Assembly (NCBI RefSeq): GCF_003581585.1
Contig: NZ_QXIR01000017.1
Span: forward strand, 1 to 64,000
DNA length: 64,000 nucleotides
Source of the DNA: Bacillus salacetis
Lineage (GTDB): Bacteria > Bacillota > Bacilli > Bacillales > Bacillaceae_B
Direction: 5' to 3'
Shown here: one piece after another, positions 17,301 to 24,519 of the stretch
Layout of the letters: every line of letters begins with the position of its first letter
Position numbering within the stretch: the stretch's first letter is position 1
The notes under the pieces: generated by a model
The model's database searches: none
Told to the model about the DNA's origin: nothing
Seen by the model: only the letters and a program-made list of their open reading frames with translations
Made by a program: the position numbers and the translations under genes

Positions 17301-18809
17301 TCAGTATCTTTTCCATTTGGAAAGTCTTTTAAGATCCTTCATAATGCTTCTCGCAGCATAATATCCGCTTAGTGCGGAAGATAATGTTCCCGGACCCGGG
17401 AAGGCTTGTTCGCCGACGATGTAGAGCTGCGGCTGTGATGACCGGACGCTTTTCGGCTTGGTGATGGCGTTTCGCACAGTCAGCGGAAAGCCGCCGACGG
17501 CTCTTTTGCCGATATAGCGTTCATATGTCAGGGGTGTGCCTGCTTCTGCAAACAGCAGGTTCTCTTTTACCGGGATGACTCTCTCGATCTCTGACAGGGT
17601 CTCTTTTGTTACCTGCTCCTTGATCCGCTTGTACTCATCCTCTGTATATCTGGACCAGATCCCCAGTTCAGTATGAAGCGACACCGTCATCATCACTTCC
17701 CCTTCAACCGGTTCACCTTTCGGATTAACAGCATGATTGAAGGTGACATAAACGGGGCCATGGGTGGTTTCCCTAATAGAGGGAGAATCAAGACTGGGGA
17801 CGATTTGATAAGCGAAAGGTAATCTCCTTTCCTTTAACTGCCTGCTCAACCCTTCTGCAGACAAAATAGCATCGACTCTAAAGGCTCCCCAGGAAAACTC
17901 GTCCTCGCTCTCATAGCTCGTTCCTTCCCCGAAGGAAATCCCTGAATTGTTGATCACAGCATCAAAGGAAGAAGTGCATTTACGGCTTGTCACACTCCAT
18001 TGTTTCCGGGTTTCTTCATATAGAAGGCTATCAACCGGAGACACTTTCAAGATCTCACCGCCAAGATCTTTGATTCGATTTGCCAGTACCTTCCCGAGCT
18101 GGCCCATCCCGTTTTCTATAAAAAAACTGCCTCTTCGGTAAATGGTCAGAGCCAGGCTTGATGGAAGCAGTGCTGCCTTCGAGACATCGGTCTGCACCGC
18201 ATCAAGAAGCTGGGCGTCCAGTAATTGACGGAGAGGTTCATAGGATTCGAGATGAAATTTCTTCATTAAATCTTCGACTGTATAAAGCGCATATCTCGCC
18301 AGGCGGGCCACTGATTTGGGATTCCGTACAGCATGACGAGGCAGGGTTCCTAAGTCATATCGTTTTCTGATGGGCAAAGAAACCCTGCTTTCTGTCACAC
18401 CCAGAACATCATCACTTATTTGTTGAAGAGTCGCCCAGAACCTCACCACATCCCCGCTTCTCGGATGAAAAGCTTCCTTCAGTTCATGCTCCCACAATGC
18501 TGGATTTTTAACGATCGAAACCTTCCCTTCCGGTAAAATGACATCCATGGGATGAAGCAGTTCTTCTGCAGGCAGATCGATGTCCAACTCGTTCAGCAAA
18601 GTTCTCAACAAGCCCTTTTCCTCCAACCCAAACGCAATCGTTGCGCCTGTCGGGAACTTCCTTCTTTTGCGAATATACCATCCCGCCGAACCACCAACGG
18701 TCGTGGCTTTTTCAAGGACCGTCACCTTATATCCTTCCTTCGCCAAATAGGCAGCCGACGTCAACCCGCCCACACCCGCACCAATAATACAAACCGTCTT
18801 CGACGACAA
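17301..18809 (-). CDS. FAD-dependent oxidoreductase of the phytoene desaturase/CrtISO type
   Basis: About 502 residues. The N-terminus has the FAD-binding pattern VCIIGAGVGGLTSAAYLAKEGYKVTVLEK-like, with GxGxxG and the acidic ribose-binding residue. The C-terminus has the matching YIVGEQAFPGPGTLSSALSGYYAA segment. These are shared by carotenoid desaturases/isomerases and related retinol saturase-like enzymes; the substrate is not readable and no other carotenoid gene is nearby. The TTG at 18809 is chosen because GGAGGTGA lies directly upstream; a start ten codons earlier would overlap that site. Its codon choice is richer in G+C than the cassette genes around it. Confidence 0.75.
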   Translation of the reverse strand: MSSKTVCIIGAGVGGLTSAAYLAKEGYKVTVLEKATTVGGSAGWYIRKRRKFPTGATIAFGLEEKGLLRTLLNELDIDLPAEELLHPMDVILPEGKVSIVKNPALWEHELKEAFHPRSGDVVRFWATLQQISDDVLGVTESRVSLPIRKRYDLGTLPRHAVRNPKSVARLARYALYTVEDLMKKFHLESYEPLRQLLDAQLLDAVQTDVSKAALLPSSLALTIYRRGSFFIENGMGQLGKVLANRIKDLGGEILKVSPVDSLLYEETRKQWSVTSRKCTSSFDAVINNSGISFGEGTSYESEDEFSWGAFRVDAILSAEGLSRQLKERRLPFAYQIVPSLDSPSIRETTHGPVYVTFNHAVNPKGEPVEGEVMMTVSLHTELGIWSRYTEDEYKRIKEQVTKETLSEIERVIPVKENLLFAEAGTPLTYERYIGKRAVGGFPLTVRNAITKPKSVRSSQPQLYIVGEQAFPGPGTLSSALSGYYAARSIMKDLKRLSKWKRY

Positions 18810-19077
18810 GAAATCACCTCCGCTCCTTGCTTTCCGCAAACAATGGTTGTTCCAGTTGCCATCATTATACCCTTAATGGACCTGAGAATTTAAAAATGGA
18901 GGTGCTGCGATGTGCTGTTGTTTTTGTATAGAAGACTCCTGCGACCTCCAGATAAAATGAAACAGTTTCTGTCATTCAATTGACACACATTATTGGAAAT
19001 AAACTTCCCGCATTGGATTGAAGTGCAGTTATAATAGCAAGACTTCTGACAAACTAAAACCCTGTTTTAAATTAAAT

Positions 19078-19134
19078 CACAAAGAGCCCAAATATACAGT
19101 TTCGAATGAAACTTTGTGTATTTGGGCTCTTTGA
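19078..19134. terminator. long stem-loop
   Basis: Near-perfect inverted repeat with AAAGAGCCCAAAT arms and an inner GTTTC/GAAAC pair. Short A/T runs at both ends suggest a bidirectional terminator, or a remnant of a repeat. Confidence 0.6.
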
Positions 19135-19147
19135 TTTATTGGTGTTA

Positions 19148-19190
19148 TTGGATTAACGCTCCCTTTAACGGAATATCCTAACGGTATTAT
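19148..19190 (-). repeat. cassette-type repeat (copy B)
   Basis: On the minus strand reads CCGTTAAAGGGAGCGTTAAT. It pairs as an inverted copy with the element at 17134-17156 and shares its core with the element at 20063-20200. Confidence 0.6.
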
Positions 19191-19473
19191 TTAAGGTTAA
19201 AACATTTCTCACAGATAAATTTACATTCATTATTTAATTAAGATTTTATCTCTGTCATTCCCTTTTTATCTGGATACCTCATATTTATGTAGATTAGATC
19301 ATTCGCTTTTATTTCTTATTACTTCAAATTTAGCGGCAGACTTAAGAAAAAGATTCAAAATAAAGAGCTTACTTTCTTCTGAAACACCCCGTTAATTTAA
19401 TAGCCTTATTATAGTTCAATGTTGATAGATCGCAGAAAAGTAACTTCCTATTTTATGGAGGTTATGGCTTTGT

Positions 19474-20007
19474 TTATTCGCTCCAATATATATTTTCTGC
19501 GTCACAACGTAATTTATAAAAAACCTGAACTAATGTTTTTTGTTCAGATATTGATTCTTCCATTTTTCGTAAAGTTCTTTTCCCAACACGACGGTCCAAA
19601 ATACACAATATTCTTGTTAACAAATCATTCGACTTTAGAGATACTTCAATTGGTGAATTAAAATATTCTTCCAAAGCAGAAAAGAAATCATATTGTGCAT
19701 AAATACTTTCCATTTTTAATTGTTCTTGTGCTTGTTCTTGGATTGCTCGATTATTAAAAACATTATCATTACTAAAATCATCTAATTGAATGCGAATATC
19801 TCTTTCTCTATAATATTCTTCTCTTTCGGCAGTAATTGTACACATACTTAACATTTCTACTTTATCAACAGTTATGACAGCTCTACCTAACTGGTCGTGT
19901 GCTTTTCGATAATTAATCACATGAAAATCTACTCTTGACTGCAAAGATTCGCATACAAAACTCATTAAACGTTTCTTTGCTTTGCTCCATTTCGGATGAT
20001 ATAACAA
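19474..20007 (-). CDS. SF0329-family-like hypothetical protein
   Basis: A 177-residue soluble protein. The N-terminal pattern WSKAKKRLMSFVCESLQSRV-like followed by INYRKAHDQLGRAVITVDK resembles the SF0329 family of unknown function, often found among immunity-type accessory genes. The C-terminus (LDRRVGKRTLRKMEES) also fits that family. The TTG start at 20007 is preceded by GGGAGG at 7 nt. Lies between two repeat elements, like a single-gene cassette. Confidence 0.65.
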   Translation of the reverse strand: MLYHPKWSKAKKRLMSFVCESLQSRVDFHVINYRKAHDQLGRAVITVDKVEMLSMCTITAEREEYYRERDIRIQLDDFSNDNVFNNRAIQEQAQEQLKMESIYAQYDFFSALEEYFNSPIEVSLKSNDLLTRILCILDRRVGKRTLRKMEESISEQKTLVQVFYKLRCDAENIYWSE

Positions 20008-20062
20008 AAAACTTCCTCCCTTCCAACCTGTAAAATGTCACCATTAAAAATTTTGTTTAATT

Positions 20063-20200
20063 TACCTCCCTTTAACTGAACACAGAAAAAAAGCTGAAGA
20101 TCAGCTACTCGATGGATCTTCAACTAACGCCCCCTATAGTTAAAGTACATTTGTTCACAAACTTAGCTCTTTACAGGAATGCTGCCCCGTTAGCTAATAA
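20063..20200 (-). repeat. cassette-type hairpin repeat (copy D)
   Basis: On the minus strand: AGGGGGCGTTAGTTGAAGAT, then a loop and GATCTTCAGC, then CAGTTAAAGGGAGG. GAAGATC and GATCTTC form a hairpin. A further half-site, TTAGCTAACGGGGCAGC, lies at 20176-20200. Located between the methyltransferase and the SF0329-like gene. Confidence 0.65.
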
Positions 20201-20250
20201 CAATCAATGTTAAAAGGCAATGGGAAACTTGTTCCCACCACCCCACTTGT

Positions 20251-20940
20251 TTAACCTTTCTGTCCGACAACTAATCCAGAAGAAAGCCAGCGTCCTCCAT
20301 CTTGTAAAATGATATCTTTTTCACCATCATAGTATTTAAAATTATCAACCCACATTTGAAATCCATGTTTAAAATAGTAGGCTTCAATAATTTCAAAACC
20401 GTTTTGATTAAACAGACTGCAATTCCATTGAACGGTACGTAACCATTCTTTATAACTTTTGTAAATGTCATAGCTGGTAATATCATTAGGTGCATCATCC
20501 ATTGTACACATTGGCTCTGCAATTCCAAAGTGTCCTCTATGTTTTATAACACGCATAATTTCCCTTAACACCGAAGGGCGGTCTTCACCAATCATAAAGA
20601 AGGAACCAATACTAAAAACCGCATCGAAAGTTCCGTCCGCAAAGGGTAATTTTTGGGCATATGCTTTCAAGGCGAGAACTTGATTTCCTACCCCTTCAAT
20701 ATTTGCATTACTATGAATGACATTTAAATCTTCCCAAGGTTCTAAGGTTACGACTGATACCTTCCAATATTTTGCGAGGGTAACAGCAATTTGTCCACTA
20801 CCAGCTCCAATTTCTAATACACGCATTCCTGGTTGTAGGTTTAATGCTTTAACTAACGGTAAAGCCATTTCAAAGGAACCAGGTCCTAATGGTTGTGGGT
20901 TTTTGATACTTAGAAAAGGATTATAGTCAATATTGTTCAT
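20251..20940 (-). CDS. class I SAM-dependent methyltransferase
   Basis: A 229-residue methyltransferase. Motif I is VLEIGAGSGQIAVTL, followed by the acidic residue in VVTLEPW, then LPFADGTFDAVFSIGS (motif IV region) and EIMRVIKHRGHFGIAEP. The acceptor is unknown; this pattern fits small-molecule methylation. The ATG at 20940 has AGAGGGG upstream. It is flanked on both sides by cassette-type repeats and lies on the same strand as the genes around it. Confidence 0.85.
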   Translation of the reverse strand: MNNIDYNPFLSIKNPQPLGPGSFEMALPLVKALNLQPGMRVLEIGAGSGQIAVTLAKYWKVSVVTLEPWEDLNVIHSNANIEGVGNQVLALKAYAQKLPFADGTFDAVFSIGSFFMIGEDRPSVLREIMRVIKHRGHFGIAEPMCTMDDAPNDITSYDIYKSYKEWLRTVQWNCSLFNQNGFEIIEAYYFKHGFQMWVDNFKYYDGEKDIILQDGGRWLSSGLVVGQKG

Positions 20941-20982
20941 TAAAAGAACCCCTCTTTCAAAACAGGGGAATTACGTTTTTAT

Positions 20983-21016
20983 AGGGCGGTCGCTATCCCC
21001 TTATTCTTTCTGCCCC
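20983..21016 (-). repeat. cassette-type repeat (copy L)
   Basis: Contains GGGCGGTCGCTATCCCC and CTGCCCC. The GGGCGG...GCT half matches the elements at 22891-22938 and 56608-56652. It looks partly eroded. Confidence 0.45.
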
Positions 21017-21096
21017 AATAAAAAGTCGATTTTTCCATTGACTGAACCTCCTTATGTTATTAATAGGATATATTCGGTTAATCAAATCAAAAATCC

Positions 21097-21186
21097 TTCT
21101 TCAACATAACTGCCCAATAATTGAAGATGGGCAATAGCTGGATCAATTAGCTGATCTTCAGGTATTGCCCCCGTTAGCACAACTAA
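21097..21186 (-). repeat. cassette-type hairpin repeat (copy E)
   Basis: One of the best-preserved copies. It has AACTGCCC at one end and GCCCCCGTTAG at the other. Between them GGGCAATAGCTGGATCA and TGATCTTCAGGTATTGCCC pair into a long hairpin. About 85% alike by eye to the copy at 22271-22360. Confidence 0.75.
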
Positions 21187-21189
21187 GAT

Positions 21190-21636
21190 TTATTCTACTT
21201 TTTGTACTTTTAAACCGTAAATCCCTCTTACTAAACTCCTGTAATAATCTGAACGAATTGAAAAACTTCCAAATTCTTCGTGTGTCGTACTGGAAAACCA
21301 GGCAAAATTATTTTTTATAAATGTTAAGTCTTCAGGTAAACTTGGAGCTACCCATTCATATAGATTATTTGCATATTCTTTTAATAGTTTACAGGTTTCT
21401 TTGTTTGGCTCAATTACATAAACCGTCGCTGCTGGACCTTTTGTTATTGTATTTGCCCACTTCTTTGTTTCATAACTTTCTATAATGTACGGATTAAACT
21501 TTGCAATTACTTCTTGATTGTATTTCAGTTCTTTTCTTGTCACAAAATAGAACTTATCTGAGTTATCACACAGAACCGTTATTAGTCTCCTATAAATTCT
21601 TTCCGAAGGATTTTCCGCTAAGTACCAGTATTCCAT
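21190..21636 (-). CDS. hypothetical protein, 148 residues
   Basis: Soluble protein of unknown function with mixed aromatic and charged residues (EYWYLAENPSERIYRRLITVLCD at the N-terminus). The frame is open 44 codons further upstream, but that part translates the repeat element at 21661-21735. The ATG at 21636 with AAAGAGG eight bases before it is the sensible start. The size and setting between two repeats fit a single-gene accessory cassette. Confidence 0.6.
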   Translation of the reverse strand: MEYWYLAENPSERIYRRLITVLCDNSDKFYFVTRKELKYNQEVIAKFNPYIIESYETKKWANTITKGPAATVYVIEPNKETCKLLKEYANNLYEWVAPSLPEDLTFIKNNFAWFSSTTHEEFGSFSIRSDYYRSLVRGIYGLKVQKVE

Positions 21637-21660
21637 ACCATCAACCTCTTTCTTAAAAGG

Positions 21661-21735
21661 AATGCTGCCCGTTAATCCCATAATTTTAACAAAAAAAGCA
21701 TTAATCCTTCTTAAATCAACGCCCCCTATAATGGA
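21661..21735 (-). repeat. cassette-type repeat (copy F)
   Basis: Contains CTGCCCGTTAATCC, then TTTTAACAAAAAAAGCATTAA and TCAACGCCCCC. Closest relative is the copy at 24021-24092, which shares CCGTTAATCC, CAACAAAAA, AGC and TCAACGCC in the same order. Confidence 0.65.
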
Positions 21736-21742
21736 AGATAGC

Positions 21743-22216
21743 CTAAGAACCGTAAATGAGGTCATCATAATAACTGTCCCATTCAGGTTCTAAGAATCTA
21801 GCTCTTGCTGCATTCTCAACAGAAGATGGAGACCTAGATACTAATTCTTTTACCTTGTCTAGTTCAATAATCTCTTTTTCACTATTTATTATGTTTCCTA
21901 AATAATCTATTAACTGGTATCCTTCTTCGGCTTCTTCTTTATAATGAGGAAAATGAATCTCTGGAGTAGGTTCATTTCCTAACACTTCCCATAAACCATC
22001 CTCTATTCTTGATACAACTGTTGGAACAAGAAAAATAATTTTTTCTTTAGGAATTTCTTCGACTGGTGGATGCTTATCACTTACCAAATCAAAGATAATT
22101 AAAAAGTCACAAATTGTTCCTATGGCGAGAACTTGACCGTAGGAAAATCGGTTCTCGTCTATTCTTATTGAAAAAATATCTCCTATCTTGACTTTTACTT
22201 TTTTTCTTTTTGCCAT
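21743..22216 (-). CDS. Imm26-like putative immunity protein
   Basis: A 157-residue soluble protein. The N-terminus KVKIGDIFSIRIDENRFSYGQVLAIG matches the pattern of the immunity-26 family (KxGDIFxIPL...YGQVL), a beta-barrel-like domain found beside polymorphic toxins. A role in protecting against an RHS-type toxin is inferred from family and from the large RHS gene 2.3 kb upstream in transcription direction; no direct link is shown. The ATG at 22216 is preceded by AGCAGGTG. The C-terminal end lies within 10 bp of repeat F. Confidence 0.65.
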   Translation of the reverse strand: MAKRKKVKVKIGDIFSIRIDENRFSYGQVLAIGTICDFLIIFDLVSDKHPPVEEIPKEKIIFLVPTVVSRIEDGLWEVLGNEPTPEIHFPHYKEEAEEGYQLIDYLGNIINSEKEIIELDKVKELVSRSPSSVENAARARFLEPEWDSYYDDLIYGS

Positions 22217-22270
22217 ATAACACCTGCTTCTGTTTTAATGGTGAAATATTATCTTATGCAGTAGTAGTTT

Positions 22271-22360
22271 TTGTTCCGTTAACCTGCCCAATAATTGAAG
22301 AAGGGCAATAGTCGGATCATTTAGCTGATCTTCAGTTATTGCCCCCGATTGTTGAACAAG
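22271..22360 (-). repeat. cassette-type hairpin repeat (copy G)
   Basis: Same layout as 21097-21186: CCGTTAACCTGCCC at one end, GGGCAATAGTCGGATCA pairing with TGATCTTCAGTTATTGCCC, then CCCGATTGTTGAAC. It begins 3 bases after the GNAT stop codon, so it also could act as that gene's terminator. Confidence 0.75.
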
Positions 22361-22363
22361 ATT

Positions 22364-22837
22364 TTATAGATTCTTTTCTATTTCTAAACAATAGTGTGGT
22401 TTTCCTTCGAAAATTACTTCTTTAATCTTATTAAAACCTAACCTGGTCCAAAACAAAATTCCTTTCTCATTCTCCTCATGGACTGCCAAACGTAATTTTT
22501 TCTTTCCTTCTTTTCTAATAAGGTCTTCTAATTGTTGAAACACTCCAAGTGAATTTCCTTCCCCTTGAAATTGCTTATGAATTACAAATAAACTAATCCA
22601 AGGAGTATTATCTGAGGGATTATTTATACAATAATCCACTAATCCTATGTAATTATTCTCCTGCTTGATTAGCAGTCGAGTTGTATTTAACTTCTTGGAT
22701 TCTTCATATTCAGAAAGGATATCATCGTAGTTAATAATGCTTTTATTTTTAGACATCTGATTATAGGAAGAGTTTGAATTCATAATTTCTAATTCAATCT
22801 CCCATTTATCTATTTCGTTATTTTCAAAAGTAATCAC
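22364..22837 (-). CDS. GNAT-family N-acetyltransferase
   Basis: About 157 residues. The acetyl-CoA binding region is seen as WISLFVIHKQFQGEGNSLGVFQQLE, an altered form of the usual Q/RxxGxG/A loop, followed by LRLAVHEENEKGILFWTRLGF, which is the normal GNAT beta-6/alpha-4 pattern. The substrate is unknown. The frame is open 18 codons upstream, but that part overlaps the repeat at 22891-22938. A GTG at 22837 with AAAGGGG six bases before it is the likely start. Single gene between two repeats. Confidence 0.72.
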   Translation of the reverse strand: MITFENNEIDKWEIELEIMNSNSSYNQMSKNKSIINYDDILSEYEESKKLNTTRLLIKQENNYIGLVDYCINNPSDNTPWISLFVIHKQFQGEGNSLGVFQQLEDLIRKEGKKKLRLAVHEENEKGILFWTRLGFNKIKEVIFEGKPHYCLEIEKNL

Positions 22838-22890
22838 GTTAAACCCCTTTCCTTCTTTCAATGTTACCAATGCTACTCGATACTCATACA

Positions 22891-22938
22891 ACAGGGCGGC
22901 TGCTTATTATTCAGCAATCGCCCCCGTTAGTTGAGTAA
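22891..22938 (-). repeat. cassette-type hairpin repeat (copy H)
   Basis: On the minus strand: CAACTAACGGGGGCGATTGC, then a loop and GCAGCCGCCCTGTTG. GGGCGATTGCT pairs with AGCAGCCGCCC. The hairpin arms differ from copies E and G, but the CTAACGGGGGC edge is the same. Confidence 0.7.
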
Positions 22939-22949
22939 GTAAATACTAT

Positions 22950-23615
22950 TTATTTCACTTTGCTACCCATCAGAATATCTTTTAACTGGTCAACATTATC
23001 GACAATAAAAGTAGGGTTAGAATGTCTTAATTCTTCAAATGAACCATATCCATAAGTAACTCCAATAGAGTCAATTCCGGTATTAATTGAGCCGAGAATA
23101 TCGTGCTTTCTATCCCCAATCATAATAAAGTCTCCAAGTTTATATTCAGTATATTTTTCTAGTATGTATTGAATGATTTCAGTTTTTGATGCTCTTGTTC
23201 CATCAAGATTGCTCCCTACAATAAGTTCAAAATATTGGTCAATATTAAAATACTTTAGAATTTGCTCAGCGAAAACAGTAGGCTTCGAAGTTGCAACAAC
23301 TAAAGTAAACCCTTGTTCTTTTAACGATTTTAATAACAAGGGAATATTTGAATATAACTCATTTTCAAACATTCCTTTTTCCTTAAACCTCTCCCTATAT
23401 AAATCAATTGCTTTTTGTGAATTTGCCTCATCAAAATTGTAGTATTCAGCAAATGAAACTTGTAATGGTGGTCCAATAAAACATTCTAATTTATCAATAT
23501 CTGGCTCAACAATCTCCATTTTAAGTAACGCATATTGAACGGATTTAATTATTCCTACCTTTGGGTCTGAAAGTGTTCCGTCTAAATCAAATAAAATTAC
23601 TTTATATTTATCCAT
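22950..23615 (-). CDS. HAD-family hydrolase (phosphoglycolate phosphatase-like)
   Basis: A 221-residue cytoplasmic phosphatase. HAD motif I is FDLDGTLSDP with the nucleophile and acid/base Asp at about residues 10 and 12, motif II is VVATSKP, motif III is the Lys in RASKTEII, and motif IV is MIGDRKHDI. The helical cap between residues 15 and 90 fits the PGP/nucleotidase subfamily. The substrate is unknown. The ATG follows GGGGGAGGTCTC. Flanked by repeat copies on both sides and on the same strand as its neighbours. Confidence 0.85.
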   Translation of the reverse strand: MDKYKVILFDLDGTLSDPKVGIIKSVQYALLKMEIVEPDIDKLECFIGPPLQVSFAEYYNFDEANSQKAIDLYRERFKEKGMFENELYSNIPLLLKSLKEQGFTLVVATSKPTVFAEQILKYFNIDQYFELIVGSNLDGTRASKTEIIQYILEKYTEYKLGDFIMIGDRKHDILGSINTGIDSIGVTYGYGSFEELRHSNPTFIVDNVDQLKDILMGSKVK

Positions 23616-23685
23616 CTGAGACCTCCCCCTATCAACAGTTAATCAAACTAATCTTACCATAAGAAATAACTAATAAGTTCCAATT

Positions 23686-23720
23686 CTTTCTTCAACTATT
23701 CTGCCCGATAATGGAACAAA
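23686..23720 (-). repeat. cassette-type repeat half-site (copy I)
   Basis: On the minus strand: GTTCCATTATCGGGCAGAAT followed by AGTTGAAG. It matches the upstream-edge half of copies E and G. The hairpin half is missing. Confidence 0.6.
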
Positions 23721-23735
23721 AAGAAATAACTCACT

Positions 23736-23979
23736 TCAAAAAATGAAATCAATTTCTATGAACTCCCAAATATCCTCAATCGATTTCCCTTCAACTTTAA
23801 CCTTTCGAAAGTAAAACCTCAGCGTTTTTACCTATAATCTCATTTGCGTCATTATTGAACTCCCAAAACATATATTTTCCTGTTCCGCAACCTATATAGT
23901 ACTTTTTGGTTTGGAGCAAAAACTCAATTTCTCTTCCTATATCTAAATCTTTAATAAGGTCTTCAAAACTATAACTCAT
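23736..23979 (-). pseudogene. small accessory protein gene with a frameshift
   Basis: From the ATG at 23979 (AGGGAGAA upstream) the frame gives 60 residues and stops at 23797. Dropping one T near 23806 joins it to KVKVEGKSIEDIWEFIEID and a stop at 23736, giving about 80 residues in all. The whole (DLIKDLDIGREIEF..., IIGKNAEVLL, then VEGKSIEDIWEF) has the look of small putative immunity-type proteins common near RHS toxins in Bacillus. A single-base insertion is the simplest explanation; a genuine short protein is less likely because the restored tail is so protein-like. Confidence 0.55.
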
Positions 23980-24020
23980 TTATTTCTCCCTAGTTTATCA
24001 ACTTTTTTTAAATAGTCTTA

Positions 24021-24092
24021 TTCCATTAACCGTTAATCCAATAACTTCAACAAAAATAGCGTAAACCCTCTTAGTTCAACGCCTCCGTTTAC
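24021..24092 (-). repeat. cassette-type repeat (copy J)
   Basis: Sister of the copy at 21661-21735: CCGTTAATCCAATAA, CAACAAAAATAGC and GTTCAACGCCTCCG in the same order. It is the last copy before the RHS toxin locus. Confidence 0.6.
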
Positions 24093-24096
24093 CAAC

Positions 24097-24133
24097 AAAA
24101 AGAAACCTTGAAAGGCATTAAGCCCTTCAAGGG
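24097..24133 (-). terminator. terminator of the RHS toxin/DUF2750 transcript
   Basis: On the minus strand a CCTTGAAGGGC...GCCTTTCAAGG hairpin followed by TTTCTTTTT, 7 bases after the DUF2750 stop codon. Confidence 0.8.
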
Positions 24134-24139
24134 TAAAAA

Positions 24140-24517
24140 TTAATATTTTTTTAACTCATTTTCTAAATCTATGATTAAGGTATCAATATCTAATACTGCT
24201 GAGTCTACATTATTCCAAAATACTGATAGCTTGATACCATCTGCCTTCATACCAGGTAACCATTCCTGCATAAATTCCTCAAGTTCGATCTGTTCTGCTT
24301 TATAATTCTTCCACTCATCAACTGCACATAAAGTTGCAAATTCTTGTTTAGGCCAAAAGGGCATCAAGGAATTACCATTTTCATCTTCTGAGATTGCCCA
24401 GCCATCATCGTATAACCCCCATACTTCTTCAAAATCAGCAACTTTTTTTATAAAGTATTCATACCTTTTTGAAGCAGGTAGCTTACTAACTACCTCAATC
24501 TCTTTATTATTCAACAA
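24140..24517 (-). CDS. DUF2750 protein, likely immunity to the RHS toxin
   Basis: A 125-residue acidic soluble protein. The pattern ASKRYEYFIKKVADFEEVWGLYDDGWA, then FWPKQEFATLCAVDEWKNYKAEQIEL and the FMQEWLPGM region match the DUF2750 family. It starts only 2 bp after the stop codon of the RHS toxin, on the same strand, and the pair is closed by a terminator. In RHS/WapA loci this position is that of the cognate immunity gene, so neutralising the C-terminal toxin domain is the likely job. That is inference from position and acidity, not seen directly. Confidence 0.75.
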   Translation of the reverse strand: MLNNKEIEVVSKLPASKRYEYFIKKVADFEEVWGLYDDGWAISEDENGNSLMPFWPKQEFATLCAVDEWKNYKAEQIELEEFMQEWLPGMKADGIKLSVFWNNVDSAVLDIDTLIIDLENELKKY

Positions 24518-24519
24518 TA

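Larger units (their letters stand above)
18810..19473. other. intergenic region with hairpin and repeat copies
   Basis: Contains a long hairpin at 19078-19134 and two cassette-type repeat pieces (19148-19190 and 19383-19400). No gene is supported. Confidence 0.45.

Noticed and set aside
21637-21768. N-terminal extension of the 148-residue gene
   Set aside because: The 44 extra codons translate a cassette-type repeat; a good ribosome binding site supports the ATG at 21636.
16021-24100. Classical integron
   Set aside because: No tyrosine recombinase gene is in the window and the element cores do not match the usual attC GTTRRRY pattern well. Kept only as integron-like.
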